Shown here piece after piece: positions 21,744 to 30,540 of a stretch of 64,000 nucleotides of DNA. Location of the stretch: NCBI GenBank assembly GCA_022826535.1, contig JAJDUS010000006.1:1-64000 (forward strand), in the 5' to 3' direction. Origin of the DNA: Prochlorococcaceae cyanobacterium jk18x1bzbins.87 (GTDB taxonomy: Bacteria; Cyanobacteriota; Cyanobacteriia; PCC-6307; Cyanobiaceae). Positions within the stretch are counted from its first letter, which is position 1, and every line of letters starts with the position of its first letter. The position numbers were made by a program, and so were the translations under genes. The notes beneath the pieces were generated by a model. The model was not told the DNA's origin. It did no database searches and saw nothing but the letters and a program-made list of their open reading frames with translations.

Positions 21744-22050
21744 AAGCAGAAGGAGGAGGTCAATTGATACAGAGCCATGCTGCTCTTCATGTAATCGCTA
21801 CGACCAGAATGCTTTCGTGCGCACGCGACGTTGGCTTCCCTGGGCTTTCCCATCGCCCAAAGTGGACCCCATACGGGCAGGACATTGGTATTGTCAGAGT
21901 TGACATCGCTCCTTAAGGAGAACGTGTTGGGCAAACCCACAGCCTTCAGCCACCAGGAGACCGCCAGCCGGCTGAAAGCCCTCTATGGCCTTACCCTGTC
22001 CCTATTCCGGGTTCTGCGCTGATTGATTATGGGTCTGGAGTCCTCAATGC
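21744..22050. other. Intergenic region after mutS, no confident gene
   Basis: About 300 bases hold no recognisable protein family. A minus-strand open frame (21940-21734) has no domain I can name and no ribosome site, so I do not call it. On the plus strand, AAGGAG (21915-21920) precedes a GTG at 21924 and a 32-codon frame ending at 22022 (MLGKPTAFSHQETASRL...). That could be a small gene or the 3' stub of a lost one. The palindrome CTCCTTAAGGAG at 21909-21920 contains the putative ribosome site. Confidence 0.4.
21924..22022 (+). CDS. Possible 32-aa ORF after mutS
   Basis: GTG at 21924 follows an AAGGAG Shine-Dalgarno sequence by three bases. The encoded peptide is soluble, basic at its end (SLFRVLR) and has no membrane span. 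I do not recognise it. It could equally be the surviving tail of a longer decayed gene, because the upstream bases stay partly open in the same frame. Support is limited to the ribosome site and a clean stop. Confidence 0.2.
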   Translation: MLGKPTAFSHQETASRLKALYGLTLSLFRVLR

Positions 22051-22162
22051 AAACACTGGCAACCCCCTTTCCGGGTCAGTCCTGGCTTTTCAAAAGCCTT
22101 GCTGTAAGATGAGGAGTGAGAGTCTTCTGTGAAAGCGCCTTGAAGTTTTCCAGCCTGTCCCA
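22051..22162 (-). repeat. Dispersed repeat, copy A (inverted relative to 41.5 kb)
   Basis: The reverse complement of this stretch matches 41511-41623 almost base for base. Shared blocks include GCTGGAAAACTTCAA versus CCTGGAAAACTTCAA, GCGCTTTCACAGAAGACT, and TACAGCAAGGCTTTT followed by AAAAGCCAGGACTGA. An internal palindrome CTTTTGAAAAG or CTTTTCAAAAG is part of it. The length of about 112 bp, two copies in intergenic DNA and opposite orientation suggest a MITE-like or IS-end fragment. No coding sequence is evident. Confidence 0.75.
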
Positions 22163-22229
22163 ACCTATAAACTCTGGCGTGACCTCCTTAGCGATCCCAG
22201 CCGCCATTGGGAGGTCCCAACCCGGGGGA

Positions 22230-22496
22230 TCATTGGGGAATGGCACGGAGCATGGCCACCAATGTGCGATGGGCGTCCTCGCTGTCTTGCAATGGGTGAT
22301 CAAAGGCAATCCTCAGGGGTTGCCCATCCACCTCCAGATCCATCCATTCCGTGGTCACGGCTGCCAGTCGCGCTGTGGAGACCTGGGGGCAACCGCCGTA
22401 GTGGCGCGCATAGGCGGCAACTGCACTGCTGTGGTCGGCATTCATGTGGCGGCAGATGCGTTCGCTGACAGCAGGGGTGAGGGGATCAGCAGCCAT
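22230..22496 (-). CDS. DUF2470 domain-containing protein
   Basis: The 88-aa product (SERICRHMNADHSSAVAAYARHYGG near the start, then VTTEWMDLEVDGQPLRIAFDHPLQDSEDAHRTLVAML) matches the DUF2470 family. That domain is also found as the C-terminal half of pyridoxamine-phosphate-oxidase-like heme-binding proteins (HugZ-like), and stands alone in many cyanobacteria and plants. The conserved HMNxDH motif is present (residues 17-22). It probably binds a flavin or tetrapyrrole-type ligand or acts as a small accessory protein; that is inference. It is flanked by degraded DNA on both sides yet is intact itself. Confidence 0.8.
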   Translation of the reverse strand: MAADPLTPAVSERICRHMNADHSSAVAAYARHYGGCPQVSTARLAAVTTEWMDLEVDGQPLRIAFDHPLQDSEDAHRTLVAMLRAIPQ

Positions 22497-22532
22497 AACG
22501 CTGGATAGGTGGTCATCCCATCCTGCACCAGA

Positions 22533-22646
22533 TCAGGACTGCCACCGGGCCCAGAGCAAACCCAGGAGTCTTAGACCACTGAAGCCCACATAGCTTGTCA
22601 GGATCAGAAACAGGCTGATGGACACAATGGCTTGCAGACGCTTCAT
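22533..22646 (-). CDS. Small single-span membrane protein (37 aa)
   Basis: The frame starts at ATG 22646 with a strong GGAGGG ribosome site six bases upstream. It encodes MKRLQAIVSISLFLILTSYV followed by GFSGLRLLGLLWARWQS. Two positive residues precede one hydrophobic helix of about 20 residues, and basic or aromatic residues follow it. That is the look of small thylakoid or plasma-membrane subunits, but it is not one of the named Psb, Pet or Psa small subunits I can recall. It is too short for standard ORF callers. It starts about 37 bp upstream of the DUF2470 gene on the same strand and could share its transcript. Confidence 0.5.
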   Translation of the reverse strand: MKRLQAIVSISLFLILTSYVGFSGLRLLGLLWARWQS

Positions 22647-22719
22647 GGGGTGCCCTCCGGCAACACAGGGGAGATTTTCCCCCAGTCTGACGACCCAAGG
22701 GCTGATTTCTGCTTGCTTG

Positions 22720-22930
22720 TCAAGGCTTGGCCGCCACGAGGTTTTCCAGCACCTGATCCAGCTTGTCGCCCAATATCCGGTTATCCGCCTTGAGGTCCAG
22801 TTTCACCATATCCGTCTGCTAGCTCAGCCTGGTTTCCGTATCCCTGATGTCACCCCTCAGGGATTGAAGCCGGTACACCAACGGTAACCAGGGGAATCAA
22901 CACTGTGGTGATGATAATCACCGTCACTGG
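22720..22930 (-). pseudogene. Broken small membrane/coiled-coil protein gene
   Basis: One minus-strand frame starts with a hydrophobic helix (VTVIIITTVLIPLVTVGVPAS) and ends at TGA. The next frame continues GDIRDTETRLS, a TAG, then DMVKLDLKADNRILGDKLDQVLENLVAAKP and a stop. Together these give a short protein with an N-terminal anchor and a heptad-like coiled coil rich in L, D and K. A frameshift and a nonsense codon inactivate it. I do not recognise a named family; small anchored coiled-coil proteins of this kind are common in host-associated bacteria. Confidence 0.55.
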
Positions 22931-23007
22931 AGGCTCCAACCATTGACGTCACCAGGGGTTCCTTGCCCGTGGGTCAACCGTTGTCGGGACATCGGCTTCC
23001 CCAGGCC

Positions 23008-23056
23008 TGGCGGGTGGCGGGTGGCGGGTGGCGGGTGGCGGGTGGCGGGTGGCGGG
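23008..23056 (+). repeat. Heptanucleotide tandem repeat (TGGCGGG)x7
   Basis: Seven perfect copies of TGGCGGG occupy 49 bases in the short non-coding gap beyond the 3' end of the FGGY kinase gene. A partial copy (CTGG) follows. The unit is 7 bp, not a multiple of three, and the tract is G-rich with regularly spaced GGG runs. The perfect identity of the copies suggests slippage-driven, recent expansion. Confidence 0.97.
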
Positions 23057-23089
23057 CTGGGGTCATCACACCTCAAATTCAGGGGATCA

Positions 23090-24349
23090 TCAGGAGAGTT
23101 CAGGGCCATAAAGTCCCCGACGGGCCAACTGGGCGGCGCCGGAGGCAGTGGATGCATGGGGCCGGTTGAGGACGGGGCAACCCAAGGCCTGTTGGCGCAG
23201 TTGCCGCCATGCGGGATTCCGGGCCCCTCCACCCACCGTCAGGACCCGCTCCACAGCCGGGGCGCCCAAGGCTTGCAACCGTGCCCAACCTCGCGCCTCA
23301 ATGGCGGCGATCCCCTCCAATAACCCTTGCAGAAACAAGGCGTCACTCACGGGGCGTGGCTCGAGGCAGGGCATCAGTTGAGGATCATCCACCGGGAACC
23401 GCTCACCGGGGGCAGGGAGGGGCAGGTAATGGAGGCCCGTGGGATGGCGAGGGTCAAGTTGACGGCTCAGGGCAGCGATGGTGGCGCTGTCGAAGAATCG
23501 ACCCAATACCCCACCGCCACTATTGGACGCCCCACCCACCAGCCACTGGCTGCCCATGGGGTGGCTATAGACGCCAGAGCCTTGTAACGGTTCAGAACAC
23601 AACTGCTTCAGGGCCATGGTGGTTCCCAGGACCGTGACCCCATCACCAGGATGGGGATCCACCGCCAGGACGGCAGCATTGCTGTCGGTGGTCCCGGCCA
23701 CCACCTGCGCTGTGATGGGCAGGCCCAGTTGGTGGGCCGCCGGGGAATGGAGGGGACCCAGGACAGTGCCGGAGCGCACCACCCGGGGCAGCAATCCGGA
23801 CCATGGTTGGCTGCCAATGGCGCCACTCCAGCCACCCTGCACCGGATCCCAGCCCAGCTTGAGGCTGTTGTGCATATCTCCCCAGTGCCACTGCCCCAGT
23901 AACCACCCCGTCAGCCACTCCCCCTGGTGGCGGAGGCCATGGGCATGGGGGTGGCGCTGTTTGAGTTCCAGGGCTCTGGCCATGGTCCCGCTTGCCGAAG
24001 CGGCGGGATGGCCCGGTTCCGCCAACCGCTGACACTGGCTGATCCATTGGGGCTGGGGCGCGTTGTAGGGCAAAGCATCCCCTAAGGGATGGCCTTGGGA
24101 ATCCATAGCCAGGAGGGTACCGGAGGTGCCCGCCACCGCCAGACCAGCAACTTGGCGCCGCAGTGGCAACGGGATGGCGCCGCAAAGCTGAATCAATCCC
24201 TGTTGCCATGTTTGGGGCCGCACAAAGGGGCCGGGGTAGGCACAGTTGACTTGATGGTGGAGGTTTCCCCCGGAATCCATGAGGGCCACCCGCAGACCAC
24301 TGGTCCCCAAATCCACCCCCAGGACAAGATGTGTGGCGTCACCTGCCAT
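23090..24349 (-). CDS. FGGY-family carbohydrate kinase, probable D-ribulose kinase
   Basis: The protein (419 aa) has the FGGY ATPase fold. LVLGVDLGTSGLRVALMDSGG is the phosphate-1 loop, and VAGLAVAGTSGTLLAMD follows. GTTDSNAAVLAVDPHPGDGVTVLGTTMALKQL is the phosphate-2 region with the catalytic Asp in TTDSN. VERVLTVGGGARNPAWRQLRQQALGCPV is the adenosine loop. Its shorter length (about 420 versus 500 for xylulokinases) and the DLGTSGLR start match the cyanobacterial/plant enzymes characterised as D-ribulose kinases. It is last in the minus-strand series after metK, with about 180 bp between them. Confidence 0.83.
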   Translation of the reverse strand: MAGDATHLVLGVDLGTSGLRVALMDSGGNLHHQVNCAYPGPFVRPQTWQQGLIQLCGAIPLPLRRQVAGLAVAGTSGTLLAMDSQGHPLGDALPYNAPQPQWISQCQRLAEPGHPAASASGTMARALELKQRHPHAHGLRHQGEWLTGWLLGQWHWGDMHNSLKLGWDPVQGGWSGAIGSQPWSGLLPRVVRSGTVLGPLHSPAAHQLGLPITAQVVAGTTDSNAAVLAVDPHPGDGVTVLGTTMALKQLCSEPLQGSGVYSHPMGSQWLVGGASNSGGGVLGRFFDSATIAALSRQLDPRHPTGLHYLPLPAPGERFPVDDPQLMPCLEPRPVSDALFLQGLLEGIAAIEARGWARLQALGAPAVERVLTVGGGARNPAWRQLRQQALGCPVLNRPHASTASGAAQLARRGLYGPELS

Positions 24350-24526
24350 GACAACCCTGGATTTGATGTCCTCCCCGCTGTGAAGAGGAGAGATTCCTTC
24401 TCCACTGAGAGCTTAAGCACGGCAGCGTTCAGATGGGGTCGCTCCATGGCCCACTGGCGCCTGAGGGACAGTCTGACGCGGACTCCACGAAGGACGACAG
24501 GGCCTGTATCCCGGGACAGCGGGTGT

Positions 24527-25765
24527 TCAGGAGGAATGCGCCATCTGTCGCAGCGTGTTGGCCATGGCCGTCACATCCTCCCAAGGGGCCTGGAGATCCC
24601 TGCGACCAAAATGACCATAGGCAGCGGTGTCCTGGTAAAAACGACCGCCTCGTTCAGCGCAGATGGTGGACAGGCCAAAGTTCCGAATGATGGCCGCTGG
24701 CCGCAGATCAATCTGCTGTTGAACCAGCTCCGTCAACTTCCCACTGCCCAGTTCGCTGGTGCCAAAGGTGTCTACAAGGATCGACACGGGTTGGGCACGG
24801 CCAATGGCGTAGCTGAGTTGCACCTCCACCCGTCTGGCCAGATCCGCTGCGACGATGGACTTGGCCACAAAACGGGCGGCATAGGCTGCTGAGCGATCCA
24901 CCTTGGTGGGATCTTTCCCGGAGAAAGCACCACCCCCATGGCGGGCATAGCCTCCGTAAGTATCAACAATGATCTTGCGGCCGGTCAGTCCGGCATCCCC
25001 CTGGGGTCCGCCAACCACAAACTGACCAGTGGGGTTCACCAGGAATTGGGTGGTGTTCCGCTCAGGCTTGAGGGGGAGATCAGCGGTGGCCGGCTCAACA
25101 ACATGGGTCCAGAGATCGTCGCGGATATGCTCATGGATGGCTTTGGCCTCGCGGAGACCGGCCACCTCGCTGGTGTGTTGGGCGGAGATGAGAATCGTGT
25201 CAATGGCCACCGGCTGATCGTCTTCATAGACCACGCTCACCTGGGTTTTGCCATCCGGCAAGAGATAGTCTAGAAGGCCGGTTTTGCGAACACGGGCCAG
25301 CTGCAACGCCAAGCGATGGGCCAGGCTGATGGGCAGGGGCATCAACTCCGGCGTTTCTTTGCAGGCATAGCCAAACATGATGCCCTGGTCACCGGCCCCT
25401 ACCCTGTCCAGGGGATCCCCGTCATGGTCAACTGCCTCATCGACCCCCTGGGCAATATCCGGCGACTGCTGATCCAAGGCCACCAGAACTGCGCAACTGT
25501 GGGCATCAAAACCACCGGACCGGGCGCTGGTATAGCCGATATCGGCAATCACCCGCCGCACAATGCCAGGGATATCAATGTGGGCCTTGGTCCTTATCTC
25601 ACCCGTGACCAGACAAAGGCCCGTGTTCACAACCGTCTCACAGGCCACACGACTGTTGGGATCGGCGCTGAGCAGGGCATCAAGCACAGCGTCACTCACT
25701 TGGTCGCAGATCTTATCGGGATGTCCCTCAGTGACGGATTCCGAGGTGAACACATAGCGGGCCAT
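24527..25765 (-). CDS. metK: S-adenosylmethionine synthetase
   Basis: MetK makes SAM from methionine and ATP. The 412-aa protein shows all family blocks: [43 protein letters not shown] (the methionine-adenosyl pocket), [58 protein letters not shown] (P-loop and metal ligands) and [18 protein letters not shown]. It provides SAM for CobI and other methyltransferases. It follows the HAD phosphatase gene with 65 bp between. Confidence 0.97.
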   Translation of the reverse strand: MARYVFTSESVTEGHPDKICDQVSDAVLDALLSADPNSRVACETVVNTGLCLVTGEIRTKAHIDIPGIVRRVIADIGYTSARSGGFDAHSCAVLVALDQQSPDIAQGVDEAVDHDGDPLDRVGAGDQGIMFGYACKETPELMPLPISLAHRLALQLARVRKTGLLDYLLPDGKTQVSVVYEDDQPVAIDTILISAQHTSEVAGLREAKAIHEHIRDDLWTHVVEPATADLPLKPERNTTQFLVNPTGQFVVGGPQGDAGLTGRKIIVDTYGGYARHGGGAFSGKDPTKVDRSAAYAARFVAKSIVAADLARRVEVQLSYAIGRAQPVSILVDTFGTSELGSGKLTELVQQQIDLRPAAIIRNFGLSTICAERGGRFYQDTAAYGHFGRRDLQAPWEDVTAMANTLRQMAHSS

Positions 25766-25830
25766 GGGGATCCGAGCTCAGGGAGGAGACGCACCATCCC
25801 ATGAACTGACGGGATGGGGCCGGAGGAATT

Positions 25831-26604
25831 TTAAGTGCTGGCCATCAGCGTCACAGCACCCCAGTCTGCCAACAAGGCATCAAAGCCATGGAGCCGGGGG
25901 TGTGTTCGCCAGCCACCGGTGTACCCCACCACCGCACCAACACCTGCTGCACGGGCCATGGCCAAATCCTGGGCCGAATCACCACAGAGGAGACAGTCCT
26001 GCGGGGTAACACCAAGATCACGACAAAGATGAAGGGCAGCTTGGGCCGCTGGCTTGGCTGGCAGCTGGTCCCCACCACGGAAAACTGTGATGGCATTGTC
26101 CAGGTTCCAATGCTGCAGAAAGCCTGCAATACCCTGGCGGCAATCCCCGCTGATGATGCCGCAGGGCAGACCCAGATCCTGGGCGCGACGCAGCAGTTGT
26201 TGAACACCGGGCAACGGTGGGGTGAGTTGGGCTCTGGAAAGATGGTCATCCAGGGGTTGGGCATGGATGGTCTGGGCTTTGGCCAAGGCCTCACTCCAAC
26301 TCAGGCCCACCTGGGTCAGACAGGTGGCCGTGCTGATGAGGTTATGGCCCGCGCTGGCCACAGCCGTGGCCCCACCGGGATCCAGGCCCGACCCCCCCTG
26401 TCCCGCCGATAGCCCGTAGGCCCGCTGCAGGAGATCCACAAGTTGGGGACGCAGACCCATGGGAACCTGCTCGAGCGCCGTGGCCAGGCGGGCCTGGGCC
26501 ATGGCCATGAGAAAGGCTTCGCTGTTGGCAAGGGTACCGTCTTTGTCAAAAAGAATGGCCCGCAGCGGGCCAAAGCGCTGGGGACCAATCTGTAGCCAGG
26601 CCAT
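25831..26604 (-). CDS. HAD-superfamily hydrolase, phosphoglycolate phosphatase-like
   Basis: The four HAD motifs are present in order. Motif I is AILFDKDGTLANSEAF (nucleophile Asp plus DxD-type DKDGT), motif II lies in LPCGIISGDCRQGIAGFL, motif III is the Lys in DQLPAKPAAQAAL, and motif IV is DCLLCGDSAQDLAMARAAG. A helical cap domain of about 100 residues between motifs I and II indicates subclass I, like Gph. It starts MAWLQIGPQRFGPLRA at 26604, 12 bp after rpsA ends, so it is probably in the same transcript as rpsA and metK. The exact substrate is not certain; 2-phosphoglycolate is the usual guess in a phototroph. Confidence 0.8.
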   Translation of the reverse strand: MAWLQIGPQRFGPLRAILFDKDGTLANSEAFLMAMAQARLATALEQVPMGLRPQLVDLLQRAYGLSAGQGGSGLDPGGATAVASAGHNLISTATCLTQVGLSWSEALAKAQTIHAQPLDDHLSRAQLTPPLPGVQQLLRRAQDLGLPCGIISGDCRQGIAGFLQHWNLDNAITVFRGGDQLPAKPAAQAALHLCRDLGVTPQDCLLCGDSAQDLAMARAAGVGAVVGYTGGWRTHPRLHGFDALLADWGAVTLMAST

Positions 26605-26616
26605 GGGGGGACTTGC

Positions 26617-27774
26617 CTAGCTTTCGTAGACCATCTCGGTACCCATGGCCACGGGTTCCCCTTCCACTTGCTCTTCCAGCATCTGCTTGTAGAGCGCAGC
26701 CATTTCCTCGGCCCGGTCAAACACTTTCTGGGGATCTGTCAGCATGTCGCCCGGCTCCGGTTCCAGCGCTTTGGTGGATAGGGAAATACGGCCCCGCTCA
26801 GCATCCAGATCAATGATCATGACCTTCAGTTGATCCCCCACATTGAGGACGGCGTGGGACGTCTCAATGTGCTCATGGCTGATCTCGGAGATGTGCAACA
26901 GTCCGCTGACGCCACCGATATCAATAAAGGCGCCATAGGGCTTGATGCCACGCACATTGCCCACCACCACTTCGCCCACTTCCAGGCGATTCATCTTCCG
27001 CTCCACCAGGGCGCGACGGTGGCTGAGCACCAGGCGGTTGCGTTCCTCGTCCACCTCAAGGAACTTGAGGGGGAGCAACTCCTCCACCAACTCCTCCTTG
27101 GGCTTGCGGGTGCTGATGTGGCTGCCGGGGATAAAGCCCCGCAGCCCTTCCACCCGCACCAGGGCCCCTCCCCGGTTGGTGGCAAAAACTTCACTGTAGA
27201 TGGTGGCGTCTTCCTTTTGCAGTTGCCGGACCCGCTCCCAGGCCATCTGGTACTCAATCCGGCGGATGGACAGCATCAGTTGACCATCTTCGTTCTCTTC
27301 CGAGAGGATGAAGAACTCCCGCACATCCCCCGGCTGGAGCACATCCGCCAGGTCCTCCACCCGGTTGATGGAAGCTTCTTGGAGGGGCATGAAGGCCGCG
27401 GTCTTGGCGCCAATATCAATCAGGCTCCCCTTGGGTTCCAGATTAAAGACAGTGCCACTCACAATATCACCAGGGTTGAAGTGGTAGTCGTATTGGCTCA
27501 GCAGCGCTGTGAACTCTTCCATGGTGAAGCCCACATCGTCCAGATCTCTGCTGTCATCTCTGGATTGAGGCCTTTCTTCAGCGGCGACAATGATGCTGTC
27601 GTCCTCCTGCTCGTCAAGGGGCTGCTCGTCAAAGGGAGCAGCATCAATCTCGTCAGACCTTGAGCCTTCCTCAGCGTCTTCCTCGGCAGGATCCAGGGTG
27701 TTTGTTGGAAGATCAGCGGATGGGGTGACGTTCAGTGGATGGTCGTCAGAACTGGAAGTGGGTGTGGAAACCAT
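26617..27774 (-). CDS. rpsA: 30S ribosomal protein S1
   Basis: The 385-aa protein carries three S1 RNA-binding domains, the usual number in cyanobacteria (six in E. coli). These are at about residues 100-170 (FNPGDIVSGTVFNLEPKGSLIDIGAKTAAFMPL), 190-250 (ATNRGGALVRVEGLRGFIPGSHIST) and 270-335 (EVVVGNVRGIKPYGAFIDIGGVSGLLHISEISHEHI). An acidic, low-complexity N-terminal extension of about 85 residues (repeated D, E and S) precedes the first domain, and a short acidic tail follows. S1 binds mRNA at the small subunit. It lies about 90 bp downstream of nrdR on the same strand. Confidence 0.95.
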   Translation of the reverse strand: MVSTPTSSSDDHPLNVTPSADLPTNTLDPAEEDAEEGSRSDEIDAAPFDEQPLDEQEDDSIIVAAEERPQSRDDSRDLDDVGFTMEEFTALLSQYDYHFNPGDIVSGTVFNLEPKGSLIDIGAKTAAFMPLQEASINRVEDLADVLQPGDVREFFILSEENEDGQLMLSIRRIEYQMAWERVRQLQKEDATIYSEVFATNRGGALVRVEGLRGFIPGSHISTRKPKEELVEELLPLKFLEVDEERNRLVLSHRRALVERKMNRLEVGEVVVGNVRGIKPYGAFIDIGGVSGLLHISEISHEHIETSHAVLNVGDQLKVMIIDLDAERGRISLSTKALEPEPGDMLTDPQKVFDRAEEMAALYKQMLEEQVEGEPVAMGTEMVYES

Positions 27775-27866
27775 TGACTGGGCGGCAGCCTGCCGGGGGC
27801 AGGGCGAAAACTGTGAAGATCCCTGGCGACTGCCGCACCGCCATGACCAGCATTTACCTTAGCAAC

Positions 27867-28367
27867 TTACGGTTCTGGCGTTGAGAGGTTTGGGCGCAGC
27901 CGCAACGCTTCCCCACTCCGCTTCTTCAGAAGTTGGAGGATGGCTGAAAAGTCTTCCACACTGGCAAATTGACCATAGACCGAGGCAAAACGAATGTAGG
28001 CCACATCACTGAGTTGGCCCAGCCTGTCCAGCACCAGTTCCCCCAGGTCCTTACTGGTAATTTCCCTGTAATTACGCTGCTGAAGGAGATTTTCCACATC
28101 CTCAACGATGAGATTGACCTGCTCCGGCGTGACTGTTGTTTTTTCACAGGCTTGGCTCAGGCCATGGAAAACCTTGCTGCGACTAAATGACTCACGTCTA
28201 CCATCGCGCTTGACCACTGTCAGTGGAATGACTTCGACCCGCTCATAGGTGGTAAAACGCTCATGACAGCGAAGACACACACGGCGGCGACGCACACTGC
28301 GGCCGAGGTCAGCGGAACGTGACTCAAGTACGTGGCTTTCTGGATGCCGACAGGCTGGACACTGCAT
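27867..28367 (-). CDS. nrdR: Transcriptional repressor NrdR
   Basis: NrdR represses ribonucleotide reductase genes when ATP/dATP levels are high. The N-terminal zinc ribbon has CPACRHPESHVLESR and RRRRVCLRCHERFTTYERVE, giving the four zinc cysteines at residues 3, 6, 31 and 34. The ATP-cone domain follows: VVKRDGRRESFSRSKVFHGLSQACEK. The C-terminal part VAYIRFASVYGQFASVEDF is fully conserved. The 166-aa length is slightly more than the usual 150-160. The gene lies between psbT and rpsA, as in other picocyanobacteria. Confidence 0.96.
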   Translation of the reverse strand: MQCPACRHPESHVLESRSADLGRSVRRRRVCLRCHERFTTYERVEVIPLTVVKRDGRRESFSRSKVFHGLSQACEKTTVTPEQVNLIVEDVENLLQQRNYREITSKDLGELVLDRLGQLSDVAYIRFASVYGQFASVEDFSAILQLLKKRSGEALRLRPNLSTPEP

Positions 28368-28581
28368 CAGGGCTGTTTAAGCCATGGGGAAAGTATAGAC
28401 ACCAGTCGCACCATCTCCTGCCAATGCCCCAAGCAGAGTTGACAGCGGTTGGCGGCACCAGCTTCATTCCAGCCACACGTTGCTGCTTGTGATCAGGGTT
28501 GATCATCCTGGAATGCCATTGGCCATTCAGTTTATTCAGGGGCTGGGCTTTCTTAACAATTTTAAGGGTCGGAACCAATAG

Positions 28582-28608
28582 AAAAAGCCCCAACCGTTAC
28601 GGTGGGGC
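28582..28608 (-). terminator. Intrinsic terminator after psbB-psbT
   Basis: On the minus strand GCCCCACCG-TAA-CGGTTGGGGC forms a strong hairpin (28608-28587), followed at once by TTTTT (28586-28582). It lies about 35 bp past the psbT stop codon and so separates the abundant psbB-psbT transcript from nrdR. Confidence 0.88.
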
Positions 28609-28642
28609 CTGAACAAGGCTGCTGATTTCAGCAGGGGGCCAT

Positions 28643-28738
28643 CTATTTGCCGATTTTGGGAGGATCCCGGAAGACAATGGCAAAGAACAGTGTGGAGAGG
28701 GCCAGGAAGAGAATGAGGATGTAGGAGAGAGATTCCAT
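28643..28738 (-). CDS. psbT: Photosystem II protein PsbT
   Basis: This 31-aa protein, [20 protein letters not shown] then [11 protein letters not shown], is a textbook PsbT: one membrane helix followed by the basic FRDPPKI tail on the stromal side. PsbT sits at the PSII dimer interface near the D1/D2 heads. It lies 16 bp downstream of psbB, so the two form an operon ended by the terminator just beyond. Confidence 0.97.
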   Translation of the reverse strand: MESLSYILILFLALSTLFFAIVFRDPPKIGK

Positions 28739-28754
28739 GTTGGGCTCCTAGGGT

Positions 28755-30317
28755 TCAGCGAATGGGTGTTCCAGTTTGGGACGGAGTCGCCTCTGCGGGA
28801 AGGCGGCGGGTGGATTCGTCACCAAGTTTGCGGAACAGGCCAAATTCCACCTGATCTCCCAGATCGGGATCAATGCCGGCGAACACATCCCGATAGAGGG
28901 TGCGTGCCCCGTGCCAGATGTGGCCAAAGAAGAAGAGCAGGGCAAAGCAGGCATGGCCAAAGGTGAACCAGGCCCGGGTGGAACTGTGGAAGGTGCCGTC
29001 GGAGTGATAGCGCTCCAGATCGAATGCAAAGGGCTCACCCAGTTGGGCGGCCCGCGCCAATTTCCTCACCTCGGCAGGATCCGTGACAGTTTCCCCGTTG
29101 CGTTCACCGCCATAGACATTGGCCGTGACACCTGTCTGCTCGAAGGAATAGCGCGCCTCAGCCCGGCGGAAGGGAATATCAGCCTGAACCATCCCGTCGC
29201 TGTCTTCCAGAACCACCGGGAAGTTCTCGAAGAAATTGGGCAGACGCCGCACAGACAACTCCCGGCCTTCCCCATCGGTAAAGACCGGATGGCCCAACCA
29301 GCCTGTGGCCAAGCCATCCCCATTGACCATGGGACCGACGCGGAAGAGGCCGCCCTTGGCAGGGCTGTTGCCCACATAGTCATAAAAGGCAAGCTGCTCA
29401 GGAATGGTGGACCAGGCCTCCTCCCGTGTTGCCCCATTGGCTTCTTCCACCGCCACCCTGCGGTTGATCTCCTGCTGGAAGTAGTTCTGGTCCCATTGGT
29501 AGCGGCTGGGACCAAACAACTCAATGGGGTTGGCCGCGCTGCCGTACCACATGGTTCCGGCCACAACAAAGGCGGCAAAGAACACCGCGGCGATGGCGCT
29601 GGACAACACCGTCTCGATGTTGCCCATGCGTAGGGCCCGGTAGAGGCGTTGGGGGGGGCGGCTGGTGATATGGAAAACACCGGCGATGATGCCAACAATG
29701 CCGGCGGCAATATGGTGGGCCACGATCCCACCGGGATTGAAGGGGTTAAACCCGCCAGGACCCCAGTCCGGTTGCACAGGCTCCACATGTCCGGTGAGGC
29801 CGTAGGGGTCGGAGATCCACATCCCCGGACCAAAAACACCGGTCAGGTGGAAGGCGCCAAAGGAAAAGCAGCCCAGTCCGGCCAGAAGCAGATGGATGCC
29901 AAAAATCTTGGGCAGGTCAAGGGCTGGTTCACCGGTTCTGGGGTCGTACCAGATCTCCAGATCCCAGAAGGTCCAATGCCAGATGGCGGCCAGGAACATC
30001 AAGCCGCTAAACACGATGTGGGCCGTGGCCACGCCTTCAAAACTCCAAAAGCCCGGATCTACGCCCGTGGCACCGGTGACATCCCAGCCACTCCAGCTTC
30101 CCGTGACGCCAAGACGGGACATGAAGGGCAAAACGAACATGCCCTGACGCCACATGGGATTCAGGACTGGATCAGAAGGATCAAAGACGGCCAGTTCGTA
30201 TAGGGCCATCGAGCCCGCCCAGCCGGCGACAAGAGCGGTGTGCATGATGTGGACGGCTAACAGCCGACCCGGGTCGTTGATAACAACCGTATGCACCCGA
30301 TACCAGGGCAATCCCAT
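28755..30317 (-). CDS. psbB: Photosystem II CP47 chlorophyll apoprotein
   Basis: CP47 is the inner light-harvesting antenna of the PSII core, with six membrane helices that bind about 16 chlorophylls. The 520-aa sequence starts [42 protein letters not shown], as in all CP47. It has the expected His pairs in the helices ([64 protein letters not shown]). The large lumenal loop E between helices V and VI covers about residues 260-450. It is cotranscribed with psbT. It is divergent from a [2Fe-2S] ferredoxin gene with about 220 bp between, the likely site of light-controlled promoters. Confidence 0.98.
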   Translation of the reverse strand: MGLPWYRVHTVVINDPGRLLAVHIMHTALVAGWAGSMALYELAVFDPSDPVLNPMWRQGMFVLPFMSRLGVTGSWSGWDVTGATGVDPGFWSFEGVATAHIVFSGLMFLAAIWHWTFWDLEIWYDPRTGEPALDLPKIFGIHLLLAGLGCFSFGAFHLTGVFGPGMWISDPYGLTGHVEPVQPDWGPGGFNPFNPGGIVAHHIAAGIVGIIAGVFHITSRPPQRLYRALRMGNIETVLSSAIAAVFFAAFVVAGTMWYGSAANPIELFGPSRYQWDQNYFQQEINRRVAVEEANGATREEAWSTIPEQLAFYDYVGNSPAKGGLFRVGPMVNGDGLATGWLGHPVFTDGEGRELSVRRLPNFFENFPVVLEDSDGMVQADIPFRRAEARYSFEQTGVTANVYGGERNGETVTDPAEVRKLARAAQLGEPFAFDLERYHSDGTFHSSTRAWFTFGHACFALLFFFGHIWHGARTLYRDVFAGIDPDLGDQVEFGLFRKLGDESTRRLPAEATPSQTGTPIR

Positions 30318-30540
30318 TGTTGGTTCCAGGGGTGATCTGCGAGAAGTGGAGAACCAGATGGCTCTGGTTCAAGGGAGAGCGACCGATGGCCGATCAGGGC
30401 ACCAATGTAAGAGCAAGACCGTGGCCCTGGGCTGCCCCCGTCGTGAACTGCAACCTGGCCCGTAACACACGCCTCAACCTGTCTCACCTCGCACTCATCA
30501 GGGGCTTCTGTCCAGAATCGTCTTTCCCCCCCTCTCAACC

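Noticed and set aside
21734-21940. 68-codon minus-strand frame after mutS
   Set aside because: Not matched to any family I know and lacks a start signal; may be part of decayed repeat DNA.
23008-23056. Heptamer tract considered as a CRISPR or other spacer array
   Set aside because: The units are 7 bp, contiguous and without spacers, so it is a simple tandem repeat.
28380-28560. Intergenic stretch between the psbT terminator and nrdR considered as a small RNA or riboswitch
   Set aside because: Inverted repeats are weak, and no known riboswitch core or RNA family motif could be recognised.
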